This document shows positions 45,969 to 59,646 of a stretch of 64,000 nucleotides of DNA, one piece after another. The notes below the pieces were generated by a model that saw only the letters and a list, made by a program, of their open reading frames with translations, was not told where the DNA came from and did not search any database. Numbering within the stretch: position 1 is the stretch's first letter; each line of letters starts with the position of its first letter. Made by a program: the position numbers and the translations under genes. The stretch is from Nageia nagi (Eukaryota; Pinophyta): contig JBITNC010000001.1 in NCBI GenBank assembly GCA_050084985.1, positions 55,862,001 to 55,926,000 on the forward strand. The letters run 5' to 3'.

Positions 45969-48900
45969 TAAAGATACCTTTCCAACAAGTATACAAATAC
46001 CTACCTTTATCAAATATTTGATCACCATCTAAGGTGATTTCCATATAAGTATCAATGATGTGGAATTTTGAATTTGATATATTTGCAATGTTAATATGAA
46101 GATTTTTTATATGGGGACCAAAATATTGCATAGGAAGACCAACACAAACACTGATGAAGATTTGACTAATCACATAATGATTCATGTTGCACCTGATCTA
46201 GCACTTGACATTTCACCTACTTATACAATCAATATGCCAATGGTAATGTTGAGGTCAACATCCATGCTAAAAAAAATATCATTTATAGATGGAAGCTAAA
46301 GCATTTCAAGTCATTTTGAGATGTTTAGAAGTTATTAGGAAGTTGGAAAGCCATGCGATTTCTCTAGTGATGATGGTTTCTACCGACATATTCTTGTGGA
46401 GACTTGAGAGGAGGAGGAGGAAGGAAAAATAAAGAAGAAGGAAGCTAGAGAATGAATCAAAACTTGTTGTAGACTTGTTCACCACTATTGTATTTTATTT
46501 ACATGTTACGAGATTCAATTTTATGTTGAAGATACTATAAAGGATTGTAAATCCTATTGTAAATTTGTTACATAATAGAATGATGGGCTTGATGGTGGCT
46601 AGTATAGGGGATGTACTCTCACATGAGAGAAACCTATATAAATTTTATGGATGATTGAATGGTTTTTTCATTCTTATTTCTAATTGGCATAAGATTTTAG
46701 TTTCCATTTCAAAATCTATGATTTTTCAATCTATATGTGATGATTCCTTTAAAGCTATAAGTTTAAAGAAATTACTTTTTAACTGGTATTAGAGATGAGT
46801 GTAAAGTTGAAGCCTATGAATGCAAAGGATAAGGAGTCAAAATATGAATTTACTTTTTGAATACATTGATATTGAAAAAAGGATAAGGAGGACTAAAGCC
46901 ATGGAATATGTGCATGAAAAAGATACCTTTCCAACAAGTATACAAATACCTACCTTTATCAAATATTTGATCACCATCTAAGGTGATTTCCATATAAGTA
47001 TCAATGATGTGGAATTTTGAATTTGATATATTTGCAATGTTAATATGAAGATTTTTTATATGGGGACCAAAATATTGCATAGGAAGACCAACACAAACAC
47101 TGATGAAGATTTGACTAATCACATAATGATTCATGTTGCACCTGATCTAGCACTTGACATTTCACCTACTTATACAATCAATATGCCAATGGTAATGTTG
47201 AGGTCAACATCCATGCTAAAAAAAATATCATTTATAGATGGAAGCTAAAGCATTTCAAGTCATTTTGAGATGTTTAGAAGTTATTAGGAAGTTGGAAAGC
47301 CATGCGATTTCTCTAGTGATGATGGTTTCTACCGACATATTCTTGTGGAGACTTGAGAGGAGGAGGAGGAAGGAAAAATAAAGAAGAAGGAAGCTAGAGA
47401 ATGAATCAAAACTTGTTGTAGACTTGTTCACCACTATTGTATTTTATTTACATGTTACGAGATTCAATTTTATGTTGAAGATACTATAAAGGATTGTAAA
47501 TCCTATTGTAAATTTGTTACATAATAGAATGATGGGCTTGATGGTGGCTAGTATAGGGGATGTACTCTCACACTGAGAGAAACCTATATAAATTTTATGG
47601 ATGATTGAATGGTTTTTTCATTCTTATTTCTAATTGGCATAAGATTTTAGTTTCCATTTCAAAATCTATGATTTTTCAATCTATATGTGATGATTCCTTT
47701 AAAGCTATAAGTTTAAAGAAATTACTTTTTAACTAGTATTAGAGATGAGTGTAAAGTTGAAGCCTATGAATGCAAAGGATAAGGAGTCAAAATATGAATT
47801 TACTTTTTGAATACATTGATATTGAAAAAAGGATAAGGAGGACTAAAGCCATGGAATATGTGCATGAAAAAGATACCTTTCCAACAAGTATACAAATACC
47901 TACCTTTATCAAATATTTGATCACCATCTAAGGTGATTTCCATATAAGTATCAATGATGTGGAATTTTGAATTTGATATATTTGCAATGTTAATATGAAG
48001 ATTTTTTATATGGGGACCAAAATATTGCATAGGAAGACCAACACAAACACTGATGAAGATTTGACTAATCACATAATGATTCATGTTGCACCTGATCTAG
48101 CACTTGACATTTCACCTACTTATACAATCAATATGCCAATGGTAATGTTGAGGTCAACATCCATGCTAAAAAAAATATCATTTATAGATGGAAGCTAAAG
48201 CATTTCAAGTCATTTTGAGATGTTTAGAAGTTATTAGGAAGTTGGAAAGCCATGCGATTTCTCTAGTGATGATGGTTTCTACCGACATATCTTGTGGAGA
48301 CTTGAGAGGAGGAGGAGAAGGAAAAATAAAGAAGAAGGAAGCTAGATAATGAATCAAAACTTGTTGTAGACTTGTTCACCACTATTGTATTTTTTACATG
48401 TTACGAGATTCAATTTTATGTTGAAGATACTAATAAAGGATTGTAAATCCTATTGTAAATTTGTTACATAATAGAATGATGGGCTTGATGGTGGCTAGTA
48501 TAGGGGATGTACTCTCACACTGAGAGAAACCTATATAAATTTTATGGATGATTGAATGGTTTTTTCATTCTTATTTCTAATTGGCATAAGATTTTAGTTT
48601 CCATTTCAAAATCTATGATTTTTCAATCTATATGTGATGATTCCTTTAAAGCTATAAGTTTAAAGAAATTACTTTTTAACTGTATTAGAGATGAGTGTAA
48701 AGTTGAAGCCTATGAATGCAAAGGATAAGGAGTCAAAATATGAATTTACTTTTTGAATACATTGATATTGAAAAAAGGATAAGGAGGACTAAAGCCATGG
48801 AATATGTGCATGAAAAAGATACCTTTCCAACAAGTATACAAATACCTACCTTTATCAAATATTTGATCACCATCTAAGGTGATTTCCATATAAGTATCAA

Positions 48901-51482
48901 TGATGTGGAATTTTGAATTTGATATATTTGCAATGTTAATATGAAGATTTTTTATATGGGGACCAAAATATTGCATAGGAAGACCAACACAAACACTGAT
49001 GAAGATTTGACTAATCACATAATGATTCATGTTGCACCTGATCTAGCACTTGACATTTCACCTACTTATACAATCAATATGCCAATGGTAATGTTGAGGT
49101 CAACATCCATGCTAAAAAAAAATATCATTTATAGATGGAAGCTAAAGCATTTCAAGTCATTTTGAGATGTTTAGAAGTTATTAGGAAGTTGGAAAGCCAT
49201 GCGATTTCTCTAGTGATGATGGTTTCTACCGACATATTCTTGTGGAGACTTGAGAGGAGGAGGAGGAAGGAAAAATAAAGAAGAAGGAAGCTAGAAATGA
49301 ATCAAAACTTGTTGTAGACTTGTTCACCACTATTGTATTTTATTTACATGTTACGAGATTCAATTTTATGTTGAAGATACTATAAAGGATTGTAAATCCT
49401 ATTGTAAATTTGTTACATAATAGAATGATGGGCTTGATGGTGGCTAGTATAGGGGATGTACTCTCACACTGAGAGAAACCTATATAAATTTTATGGATGA
49501 TTGAATGGTTTTTTCATTCTTATTTCTAATTGGCATAAGATTTTAGTTTCCATTTCAAAATCTATGATTTTTCAATCTATATGTGATGATTCCTTTAAAG
49601 CTATAAGTTTAAAGAAATTACTTTTTAACTGGTATTAGAGATGAGTGTAAAGTTGAAGCCTATGAATGCAAAGGATAAGGAGTCAAAATATGAATTTACT
49701 TTTTGAATACATTGATATTGAAAAAAGGATAAGGAGGACTAAAGCCATGGAATATGTGCATGAAAAAGATACCTTTCCAACAAGTAACAAATACCTACCT
49801 TTATCAAATATTTGATCACCATCTAAGGTGATTTCCATATAAGTATCAATGATGTGGAATTTTGAATTTGATATATTTGCAATGTTAATATGAAGATTTT
49901 TTATATGGGGACCAAAATATTGCATAGGAAGACCAACACAAACACTGATGAAGATTTGACTAATCACATAATGATTCATGTTGCACCTGATCTAGCACTT
50001 GACATTTCACCTACTTATACAATCAATATGCCAATGGTAATGTTGAGGTCAACATCCATGCTAAAAAAATATCATTTATAGATGGAAGCTAAAGCATTTC
50101 AAGTCATTTTGAGATGTTTAGAAGTTATTAGGAAGTTGGAAAGCCATGCGATTTCTCTAGTGATGATGGTTTCTACCGACATATTCTTGTGGAGACTTGA
50201 GAGGAGGAGGAGGAAGGAAAAATAAAGAAGAAGGAAGCTAGAGAATGAATCAAAACTTGTTGTAGACTTGTTCACCACTATTGTATTTTATTTACATGTT
50301 ACGAGATTCAATTTTATGTTGAAGATACTATAAAGGATTGTAAATCCTATTGTAATTTGTTACATAATAGAATGATGGGCTTGATGGTGGCTAGTATAGG
50401 GGATGTACTCTCACACTGAGAGAAACCTATATAAATTTTATGGATGATTGAATGGTTTTTTCATTCTTATTTCTAATTGGCATAAGATTTTAGTTTCCAT
50501 TTCAAAATCTATGATTTTTCAATCTATATGTGATGATTCCTTTAAAGCTATAAGTTTAAAGAAATTACTTTTTAACTGGTATTAGAGATGAGTGTAAAGT
50601 TGAAGCCTATGAATGCAAAGGATAAGGAGTCAAAATATGAATTTACTTTTTGAATACATTGATATTGAAAAAAGGATAAGAGGACTAAAGCCATGGAATA
50701 TGTGCATGAAAAAGAACCTTCAACAAAATACAAAACTTCTTAAAATATTTGCAATGGATTCCAATAAGAATGGTGAATGATTTGAATATTAAATGTAAGA
50801 AGATTTTATAGGGCCAAAAACATCATGGAAACCCAAAAATGAGAAATTGAATCACATATGATAGGTGATGATTAGTTGAATTTGCTAATAACAATATTCC
50901 AATGTAAGTTAGGAAATTGCAAAACCATTCATATTGATGAGTAAGCTTTTCAAGTCATTTGGATTTAAATTAGAGAACCTCATTTTCCTGGAGATGTTTT
51001 AAAGAAATTCTTTGGGACCAAAAAAAAGGAAAGGAAATAAAAGAAAAGTAAAATTGAATCAACTATTTAGAATGTACCATTTGTATTTTATTAATGTTAG
51101 AGTTATTTTTGTTTATTAAAAAAATCTATTGTAATTCATAATAGAATGATGGGCTTGATGGTGGCTAGTATAGGGATGTACTCTCACACTGAGAGAACCT
51201 ATATAAATTTTATGATGATGAATGGTTTTTCATTCTTATTTCTAATTGGCATAAGATTTTAGTTTCCATTTCAAAATCTATGATTTTTCAATCTATATGT
51301 GATGATTCCTTTAAAGCTATAAGTTTAAAGAAATTACTTTTTAACTGGTATTAGAGATGAGTGTAAAGTTGAAGCCTATGAATGCAAAGGATAAGGAGTC
51401 AAAATATGAATTTACTTTTTGAATACATTGATATTGAAAAAAGGATAAGGAGGACTAAAGCCATGGAATATGTGCATGAAAA
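45969..51482 (+). repeat. Tandem array of ~950-bp LTR-leader units: five near-identical copies and a mosaic sixth
   Basis: Unit boundaries (AAAGATACC) lie at 45969, 46919, 47869, 48815, 49765 and 50711, giving lengths 950, 950, 946, 950 and 946. Each unit holds, in order, a ~590-bp noncoding part, a promoter-like part with CCTATATAAATTTTATGG, a decayed primer site TGGTATTAGAG (46784 in unit 1) and a leader. A start codon (MNAKDKESKYEF) and about 100 bp of gag follow. Differences between units are mostly one- to few-base indels. Unit 6 is degenerate from 50711 to about 51135 and then closely matches again, and it alone runs on into gag. The array therefore looks like local amplification of the 5' end of a Gypsy element. 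Assembly error is the alternative. Confidence 0.88.
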
Positions 51483-52410
51483 AGAACCTCCTCAAGCCAT
51501 CAAATCTAATGAAGACTTCTAAAGGAGATTTATTGCAATGGATACCTACATAAAGAGATTGGTTGACATGATGTTAAAGAAGTAACCTCAAATGGGAAGA
51601 ACATAAATAGTGGCCTATATTCAACACCATCACCACTTGCTACACCATTTCCTTTCAAAATTGAGGCTAAAGTAGAGATTCCATCATTTGGAAGAGAGGT
51701 GGATGATGATAAGTTGAATAATTGGCTAATGAAACTAGAAGTTTATTTCCAAGTGTAAGGGGTTATGGAGGAATTTGCAAAAATCTCATTTGCAAGATTG
51801 AAACTGAGTGGACATGCTTTTCTATGGTGCAAAGCTCATTGTGACTCACTTAAACATGAGAACCTACCACCTCTTTCACCTTGGGAAGATTTCAAGAAAT
51901 TATGAAAGGAGAAATTCTATCCCTTGGGGTACAACAAGAAATAACTATCGAAATGGAAATTTTTGAGAAAGGAAAAGGTTAATATATGTAAGAATACACT
52001 ACTAAATTTATAATGTAGGCCATTATGTTGGGGATTTCTCTAAAATATCCAAGTATGTTGATGAAGTATATTGGAGGTTTGCATTCTTATTTACAAAACA
52101 CAATCATATTGTTTAATCCCACCAATTTTGATAAAAATTATGTACAAGCATAATTTATTAAGGAGGATGAGAAAGCCATATGACAATATGAAAACTCCAA
52201 GGGTGCATCATTAAGTGGAAAATAAGAGAAATTCAAGTCCTAAGACAAAGGAAAAGGATTCAAGCTAGAGAAGAGATCAATACTACCACAAAAGCTAGCA
52301 AATATTATTCTCACTATGATAATGATGGGCATGATAAAGAATGTTGTTGGGAACTTCATCCAAACAAGAAGAACCTAAAATTGTGGGCAACCAAAGAATA
52401 GAAGCAAAAT
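51378..52410 (+). pseudogene. gag: Gypsy gag following the tandem array, broken
   Basis: From the ATG at 51378 many stops interrupt the reading. Retrotrans_gag is recognisable at about 51640-51960: VEIPSFGREVDDDKLNNWLM, LEVYFQV, FAKISFARLKLSGHAFLW, PLSPWEDFKKL and KEKFYPLGYNKK. A knuckle remnant, SHYDNDGHDKECCWELHP, lies near 52300-52355 with its first two Cys positions changed to Tyr. The capsid region resembles Ty3/Gypsy gag. The element is plus-strand and only its 5' part is present. Confidence 0.75.
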
Positions 52411-53130
52411 AGGAAGAATACTATTACAGTGAAAAAGGGAGAAATAATAGAATACAATTTTGATGTTGATAATGAGATCACTTGTACTACTATGCAAAAA
52501 CAAGATGGTGTAAAGTAAAGTAGATCAACATAAAACATAATTGTTTCATCTAAATATCCAAAAAAAGTGTTATAAACAAAATAATAATTATTAAGGTTAT
52601 GTACAAAATAATTAAATTCTCTAATTAACTATGAAAAGTAGGATATTGATGACATGAAAAATGACAAAAATTTACTTGAATTTGACCTATCAAAATTGGA
52701 TTAACGAAAGATACAAACCTATACTTTACCTATGATGATGAATAGAGGTGAAATTCAATTGAAAGAGAAAAATGACAAGCTTCCCCAAAATATGGAACCA
52801 CCAATATGATCTCAACCTAGCAATGTGCTACAAATCTAGTGATAGTATCTAGTTATTATTCTAGAATGCATTTCCCTTTCACTCAATATCATCATCCCAC
52901 CTTTAATGTACCGAATCTTGATTGTGAAGGGATGAAAGTATCATAGGAATGCAGAGCTCAAAGTATAACAAAATTTAGAGATGATAGGTGGAATTTAGAA
53001 ATATCAATAACTATTAATACACGTTTATTACCACCTATCAAGGATTTAGGATTATGTCGTATCTTTGATCATGCAAAATCCCTCCACTTTTATAGGAAAT
53101 ATGTATAGTGTTAAGAATCCTTCTTAGGCT
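52411..53130 (+). pseudogene. Decayed sequence 3' of the gag, possibly pol
   Basis: Scattered readable pieces occur (for example IEYNFDVDNEITCTTMQ near 52450 and RLLPPIKDLGLCRIFDHAK near 53020), but no catalytic motif of protease or RT is visible. It is probably the continuation of the same Gypsy element. No 3' LTR was found. Confidence 0.3.
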
Positions 53131-53599
53131 TATTGTGATGCCGAGCTAACCTATTACCAAAAACACAAATATAGATAAGAGTGCACATAGAAAAGAGCAT
53201 TCATTTAATAAATTAAATAAATAATTTCAAATATCTAAAAATGTATTTTAATAAAATCAAAATTACTTTTTAGGTGTTAATAGATGCCCCACTTTGAATA
53301 TGTTTTGAGGCTTTTGAGATAAAAGGAAATCAAAACATCACTTTAAAGTATAACAAAATAAGCAAGAAAATACCCCCTAAAAAGTTGTGACATAGCAATA
53401 GCTTCAGATACCCCAATGTTTTCTTATATTATGCCCCCTGTTTAACTTGGTTGCAACATGATTGACCTTCCATCATAGAAGAAATCCAAAGGAAAGAAAA
53501 ATGTACCTAAAAAGAGATTAGATAGGAAACATTTTTGTGCAATATATCTCAAATATAAACATTGAACAATATCATATGAAAATTTTGATAAGAAAAGAA

Positions 53600-53850
53600 A
53601 ACATTTCCTTGGTGACTTAGCCACCAAGATCAGGATGATAAGAAATTCAAATTGATCATTTTGGTTTCCGAAGCCACTATGTTGCCATGAATTTTGATAT
53701 GCATGGACCTTCCTTACAAAGGTACCAAAGTGATAAGATTGACCCTTCCTTACAAAGGCATCAAAGGATAAGAATAATCATCTTGGTTTCCCAAGCCACC
53801 ATGTTGCCATGGATTTGTTGATAATAGTGCCCCTTCCTTACAAAAGAGGC
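53600..53850. repeat. Two to three degenerate tandem units (~160-bp)
   Basis: The phrases TTGGTTTCC(G/C)(A/C)AGCCAC, ATGTTGCCATG and CCTTCCTTACAAAGG recur, with a partial third unit at the left (CTTAGCCACCAAGATC). No coding sense is evident. Confidence 0.55.
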
Positions 53851-56419
53851 TAATGATATGAACAAAAAATGAAATACAATATTGACATGTTTTTGATAAG
53901 CATTATTGATAAGTAACTCATTTAACAAAAATGATATGAAAGTAAAGGAACTAACTACCTTTTTCATTGATTTACCATGATATAGAAGAGATGATTGATT
54001 TTTTGAAATTGTTTGATCAATAGAATCTAATAATGTCTCTAGGAATGCAACACCATCACCAACTTATGAGGTCATTTTTCTAAAATATTAGTATGAAATA
54101 ACAAATATATGCATAATTTTATGAAAAATATCAAACACAAAACTTTTTTAGATGTATAACATTGATTGGATTATGTTCTTCTTTACCATCAATTGTTGAT
54201 AATTTATTGTAATGCATCCACTTATTTCCATAAACCAAATCCTTAGATTTTATACCTAATTTTTTTTTATAAATGTAACACTTGAATGATCTAGGAATGA
54301 ACTAGGTGATCCCACATGAGCTTAATAATGCTACTAGCTAGTTCAACACTCACATGAAAAGATTGGTCAAGAACTTGAGGTAACCAACATTAATAAATAT
54401 TTCTAGTATTCACTCCTCAACACTCAACCTATTGAGAATACACCTCAAAAGTAACCTCACCATTTCTATTCCACATCTTATGTGCAATAGGCTTTCTATC
54501 ATAGCATAGTTGTTTTCTACTCAAGGCCCATACCATCTAAAAGATTGCACTTCCATTAAATTAGCATCATCACTTGATGATAACTCTCCATATCATAGGA
54601 GTATATATTTTATCCTAGGAAAACTTCCATATGAGCAGGTAGCATCACCTATGAAACATTCATTATACCCCTATCTGCTAACTGTAAGTGGTATGACTAC
54701 TAGTTACCCTCACCTAGTAGTAGCAGTTTTTTTTATTGCTATCTCCACCTAACTCACTTGTCAAAGGATATGAGTCACTAACCTACCCATAACTATTAGC
54801 TAGGCTCACCATGTGGTTCGATATCCTTGTGCCCATAACTTGAGAAGCCATGGATATTAAACAATATCTTCAAATGGTTGTTTAGTCTAATTTATTATTA
54901 AATGTGTTGCTAAAAAGAACCATCCATGGCCTACTAACCATAAACTAATGTTTCTAAGTAGTGAAGAGTGTACAAGACACCATACACAAACAAAACCAAG
55001 AGTTTAACACCATTCATTTTCCCACAAGTTGTACATCGAAAGTTTTAGTTATAGGCTTACTTAGGAATTCTTCTAATTCTATTTTTTCCATACACATTGT
55101 ATCACGTATATGGGTCTAATTTTTAAAATTCCCCATGTATATGAAAAGTAGCAAATTATGAGGTAAGGTCTAACCATTATTGCTACAAAACTAATGCAAC
55201 ACTAAGTGGTCCTCACATAAAGAATATTCTTTTTATTTTTTGTTTAGTGGGGTAGGTTTACTTGGCAAAGGTTATCCACTATTTTCTTATATTAATCCCA
55301 AAGGATCCCAAATGACTCCATTTAATTCTATTGGGTCCCATTTGTATCTAATTTGATCCCAAGAGTCCTTAAAATATCTCAAATTCTCTTAAATTATCTT
55401 TTAAAACCCTAATTCTAATTTAGGATGATTTTATAATCAATTTACTACTTTAGAAGTTTTGTTAAAATCATTTACTTCATCAATTTGTAATACTCATTAA
55501 TTATTTTCATAAAAAAATAGTAATTCCTACTCTTGGTAATCCATATAATCAATACTAATTATCGTATTTGATAACCATAATTAAAAGAAAACTCATTAAA
55601 TTAAAATGCTAACATTTTTCTAAAAATCATATAAATAAAAAGTAATCTACAAGATTTATTAATTAATAACTAATACAATCCATCTATGAGACATATGAAT
55701 GACATTTACTTACATAAACTTTGAAGCTTCCATAATTTATTACAAGTAGAAATCATGCATTATACAAAGGCAATTCAAATATAATACAACCTATTTAATC
55801 ACTAATGGGATCTTTTTGACAAATCATACTATTTCATATCTAATGAGTTTGCAATTCAAATTTGTTTTTGTCATATGGTTTTGACTATTGTATCAACCAT
55901 CGAACATCTCCATCAATCTTCATGTAATGAACATTGAACATTCCCTTAGAGCTTGGTAGGTGGATCGAGTACTAGGAGGGAGGAGAATCAAGATAACCTT
56001 TTTAAAATTTGATCATTATGCAAATGAATTTATCTATAGACCTAAAAAGAAATTATCTCCTTTCCTTGGTTAATTACATTAATCCATTATTTATTTACCT
56101 TATAATTAATCTATCTTAAATAATTAAATCATTCAAATAAGGTCCTGGATACCTTAATAATTTATTTATGTAATTGGTGCTATTTGAATTATTTTACTAA
56201 ACATTCTACCAATATCATAATCTCAAAACCATAATTTATTTAATATAAGATTATAAAGAGTTCTTGAATTACTTATTAAAAATATTAAACATAACTTATC
56301 ACCTTATTAGATACTAATTAGTTTAATTGAAAAACTTAGTTAATAACAAGCAAATATATTTTTATTAATTCATCTTTTCCTACTTTCATATGAATTTGAC
56401 AATATTTATTTACTAAGAT
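53851..56419. other. A+T-rich stretch without recognisable genes
   Basis: Only short unsupported ORFs are present and I see no LTR pair or domain. A less A+T-biased section lies at 54450-54850. Confidence 0.5.
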
Positions 56420-57355
56420 GACAAACATCATATTAAGATTTTAATAAAATTCATATCAAAATAAATTCATTAAACTCTAGCTAAAGGCATAAGGAGAAAT
56501 ATTTGACTAGTCTCTTTAAAATATCATAATACAATTTGTACATAAAATTTTCCACCCTTACATCTAAATAAATGAAGAATAACAAAAGAAAATCTCACTT
56601 CTTTATTTTTTAAAGAAAAAGATATGGTACCAACCTTTAAATAAAATAACCACTATGTATCTTCAAATGGTACAACACTTTTAACAACGATTAATTCTAT
56701 GAAACTTTATCAAACATTATGATAAACACAACATTAGAAATTTAATAAAATTCATATCAAAATAAATTCATTAAAATCTAGCTAAAGGTATAAGGAGAAA
56801 TATTTGACTAGTCTCCTTAAAATATTTAAAATACATAATACAATTTGTACATAAAATTTTCCATCCTTACATCTAAATAAAAGGAGAATAATAATAAAAA
56901 ATCTCACTCCTTTACTTTTTAAAGAAAAATACATGGAACCAACTTCTAAATAAAATAACCATTATGTCTCTTCAAATGGTACAACACTTCTAACAACAAA
57001 TAATTCTATGAAACTATATCAAACATTATGATAAACATCATATTAGGAATTTAATAAAATTTATGTCAAAATAAATTTATTAAACTCTAGCTAAAGACAT
57101 AAGGAGAAATATTTGACTAGTCTCCTTAAAATATCATAAAATACATAGTACAATTTGTATGTGAAATTTTTCACTCCTACATCTAAATAAAGAGGAATAA
57201 AAAAAAAATCCCACTTCTTTATTTTTTAAAGAAAAAGACATGGTAACAACTTTTAAATAAAATAACCACTTATGTCTCTTCAAATGGTTCAACAATTCTA
57301 ACAATAATTAATTCTATGAATCTTTATCAAACATTATGATAAACATCATATTAAA
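56420..57355. repeat. Three-copy tandem repeat, ~305-bp unit
   Basis: TTAATAAAATTCATATCAAA recurs at 56441, 56742 and (slightly changed) 57051, so the spacings are 301 and 309 bp. Each unit continues with CTCTAGCTAAAGGCATAAGG, GAAATATTTGACTAGTCTC, TTTTTTAAAGAAAAAG and CTTCAAATGGTACAACA. The third ends with ACATTATGATAAACATCAT near 57350. Copies look about 85-90% alike by eye. Confidence 0.85.
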
Positions 57356-58200
57356 TATCTCAAAATAGGACTACTTTAATTAGCAAAAAAAAATGTAAAA
57401 GAATGCACCTTGACTTGAAGAGGGAAGAGAGACTTGTTTTCTTCACGTAACTCTACACCAACTTGAGAATAACAAGAATGAAATAATAAAAGATAGATAG
57501 GTAGGTGTTTTGCTTAAGGTTCCACCCCTTTATTTATAACCAAGGAGGTCCAAGTGTATCCAAATGGATGTCTCCTCATACTTTTAATAATTTTTGGGTA
57601 GGTTTGCTTAATGTTGTTGATGATTAAAATGGTATTAAATACCTTAGTGCCTTTTATATTAACTGACAAATTAGTGCCAACTATTATCCACACCTAACAT
57701 AAGAAAATAAAATTAAGTAGGGTCATTAATCCATTATTTTCCTACCCATTAAATATCTTGTAAGACCACAAGGAGACCTTAGTCTTTTTCTAATAGTATT
57801 TTTACTATTAGTCCTATGTGGCAATAATATGGGCACTCATATCAACTTTTACCTTATAAAATATATTTTTATAAATTTTTAAATTTAAAGAAGGTATATT
57901 CCTTTTCCCCTCCATTTTAAATTCAAATTTCAAAAATACAAAACAAGGGAAACACACCTTTTCCTATGATGCTTACCTCATCTTGTAGAGTAAGATTAAT
58001 TCACACATTTTTGCAAACATAATTTCATCAAAAAATTGATAGTCATAACAATATTCTACATGTAACTACATGATTTACAATGTTCATAGGGTATGTCAAT
58101 GATTCAACGCCAATCATTTCCTTCTCTTACCCTTCCATTCTCATCACCAATTCATGTTTGGTCCTTAGGGATTTTGGATTCTTCTCCATCTCAATGTGAC
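57356..58200 (-). other. Possible 3' LTR region of the Tat-like element
   Basis: On the minus strand GGTTATAAATAAAGGGGTGG near 57540-57520 looks like a TATA box with a transcription start context. A pyrimidine-rich run (TTTCCTTCTCTTACCCTTCC, 58118-58137) could be a polypurine tract on the minus strand. LTR borders could not be placed because the other LTR is off the window. Confidence 0.3.
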
Positions 58201-58289
58201 CTATGTCAAAACATCTCGAAGCCAACATCAAATTTTCATGAATGATACATATTACCTTATCAAACTTGTCATTACCATAGCATTAGTCA

Positions 58290-59646
58290 AACATAATCCA
58301 TTCAAATATTTGATGATACTCGGGTCAAACAATGTCTTGAGGTGGGTCATGATATTTATACACACCTTTTCCATAATTTGCAATGACAATGTAAGAACTT
58401 ATCCAATTAGGTTCAAAATTACCTTTATTTTCATTTTTCAGAGCTTTAATGCTGGAAGATTTTCTTTTAGGACTAAGTTGTCAACTTTGAACTATTTAGG
58501 TTTGATCCTTTTGATATACACTTTTTTAATTTTATAATGTTAGACATGAAGGTGTTCTAGAGCATTAACCTACTTTTCATATAGTACCTCTAGTTGGGCT
58601 AATATATATTTTCTTCTATCCTTATCAAGAATGAGACCATCTAGTGACACACAAAGGGATGGGATCTTCAACTCAAGACTTCATCACCATACATAAAGGA
58701 GAAAGGATTTTCCCCTATTAAATTCCTTATACTTGTTCTATAGGCCCATAAATCATAAGGGATTTGTTCATACCAATGTTTACCATGTTTTGAAATAGTT
58801 TTGGATAAGATACTCTTAATGACATTGTTAAAAACTTTAGCTTGACCATTACCTTGGGGTAATATAGGGAAGATAACTTTCATTCAATATGATATTTAGC
58901 ATATAATTTCTTAAACTTAATTAAATTTAAAGTTAGTACCATTATCCATGAACAATTTACAAGGGCACTATATCTAGAAATGATAAACTCAATAAGAAAT
59001 TCAATAATCTTTTCCTTTTTGTAGATTTCATGGGTATAGCCTCTATCCATTTTGTGAAATTTTTTATAGCTGTAATGATAAACTTATGGCCATATCTTGA
59101 AACAAGATTAATTTTACCAATAAAATCAAGTGTTCAAATAGAAAAATACCAAGGAGATACAATAGAAATCAAACCATGATAAAGAGAAGGTTGAAGACTA
59201 GCATTATTTTGACATTGCTCATATTTTTTGATATGCAATTCATAATATTCAAGCATAGTAGGCCAATAATAACCTAGTATATGCAACTTTTGATAAACAA
59301 GTTTAGCACTAAAATATCTATCACATTCACCATCATGAGCTTGATGAAGGGCCATATCTACTTTATGCCTCATTAAACATCTAAGAAGAGAACTATCAAA
59401 ATACCTTCTATACAACAAATCACCTAAGATGACATACTTAGTAGCTAGATTTTTAAGTCCAATTCTAGCATTATGATCAAAGGTAATAGTAATAACACCA
59501 TATTTAAGATAATTGAAAACATCTTGATACCATTCACATGCATTGATACAAGTAGTAGCAAAATAATGATCCTCAATGAAATCCTCAACAACAAAATCAT
59601 GGTAAGGATTACCAATATTTTTTATTATGAGAATGGTTCTCTTCAT
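58290..59646 (-). pseudogene. pol: Tat-like integrase, broken
   Basis: The zinc-binding domain is at about 59340-59190: HQAHDGECDRYF, LGYYWPTM, KKYEQC. The second His and the first Cys are both Tyr. The core begins with LDFIG and FTKWIEAIPMK (about 59130-59020). The second catalytic Asp sits in a DNGT motif reached by frameshift near 58950. The final Glu, expected in GNGQAE, is Lys (codon 58836-58838). The YEQIPYDLWAYRTSIR stretch (58768-58720) and the C-terminal tail to about 58290 follow. This integrase could not catalyse strand transfer. Confidence 0.85.

Noticed and set aside
46096-46299. A 67-codon plus-strand ORF and an overlapping minus-strand ORF of 80-98 codons repeated in all five ~950-bp units, identical or nearly so
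   Set aside because: They persist because the units are near-identical, not because the protein is conserved. They overlap each other on opposite strands, have no recognisable domain and sit in the noncoding part of an LTR-like unit.
58196-58537. 113-codon plus-strand ORF
   Set aside because: It is the complement of the integrase C-terminal region of the minus-strand Tat-like element and has no homology of its own.
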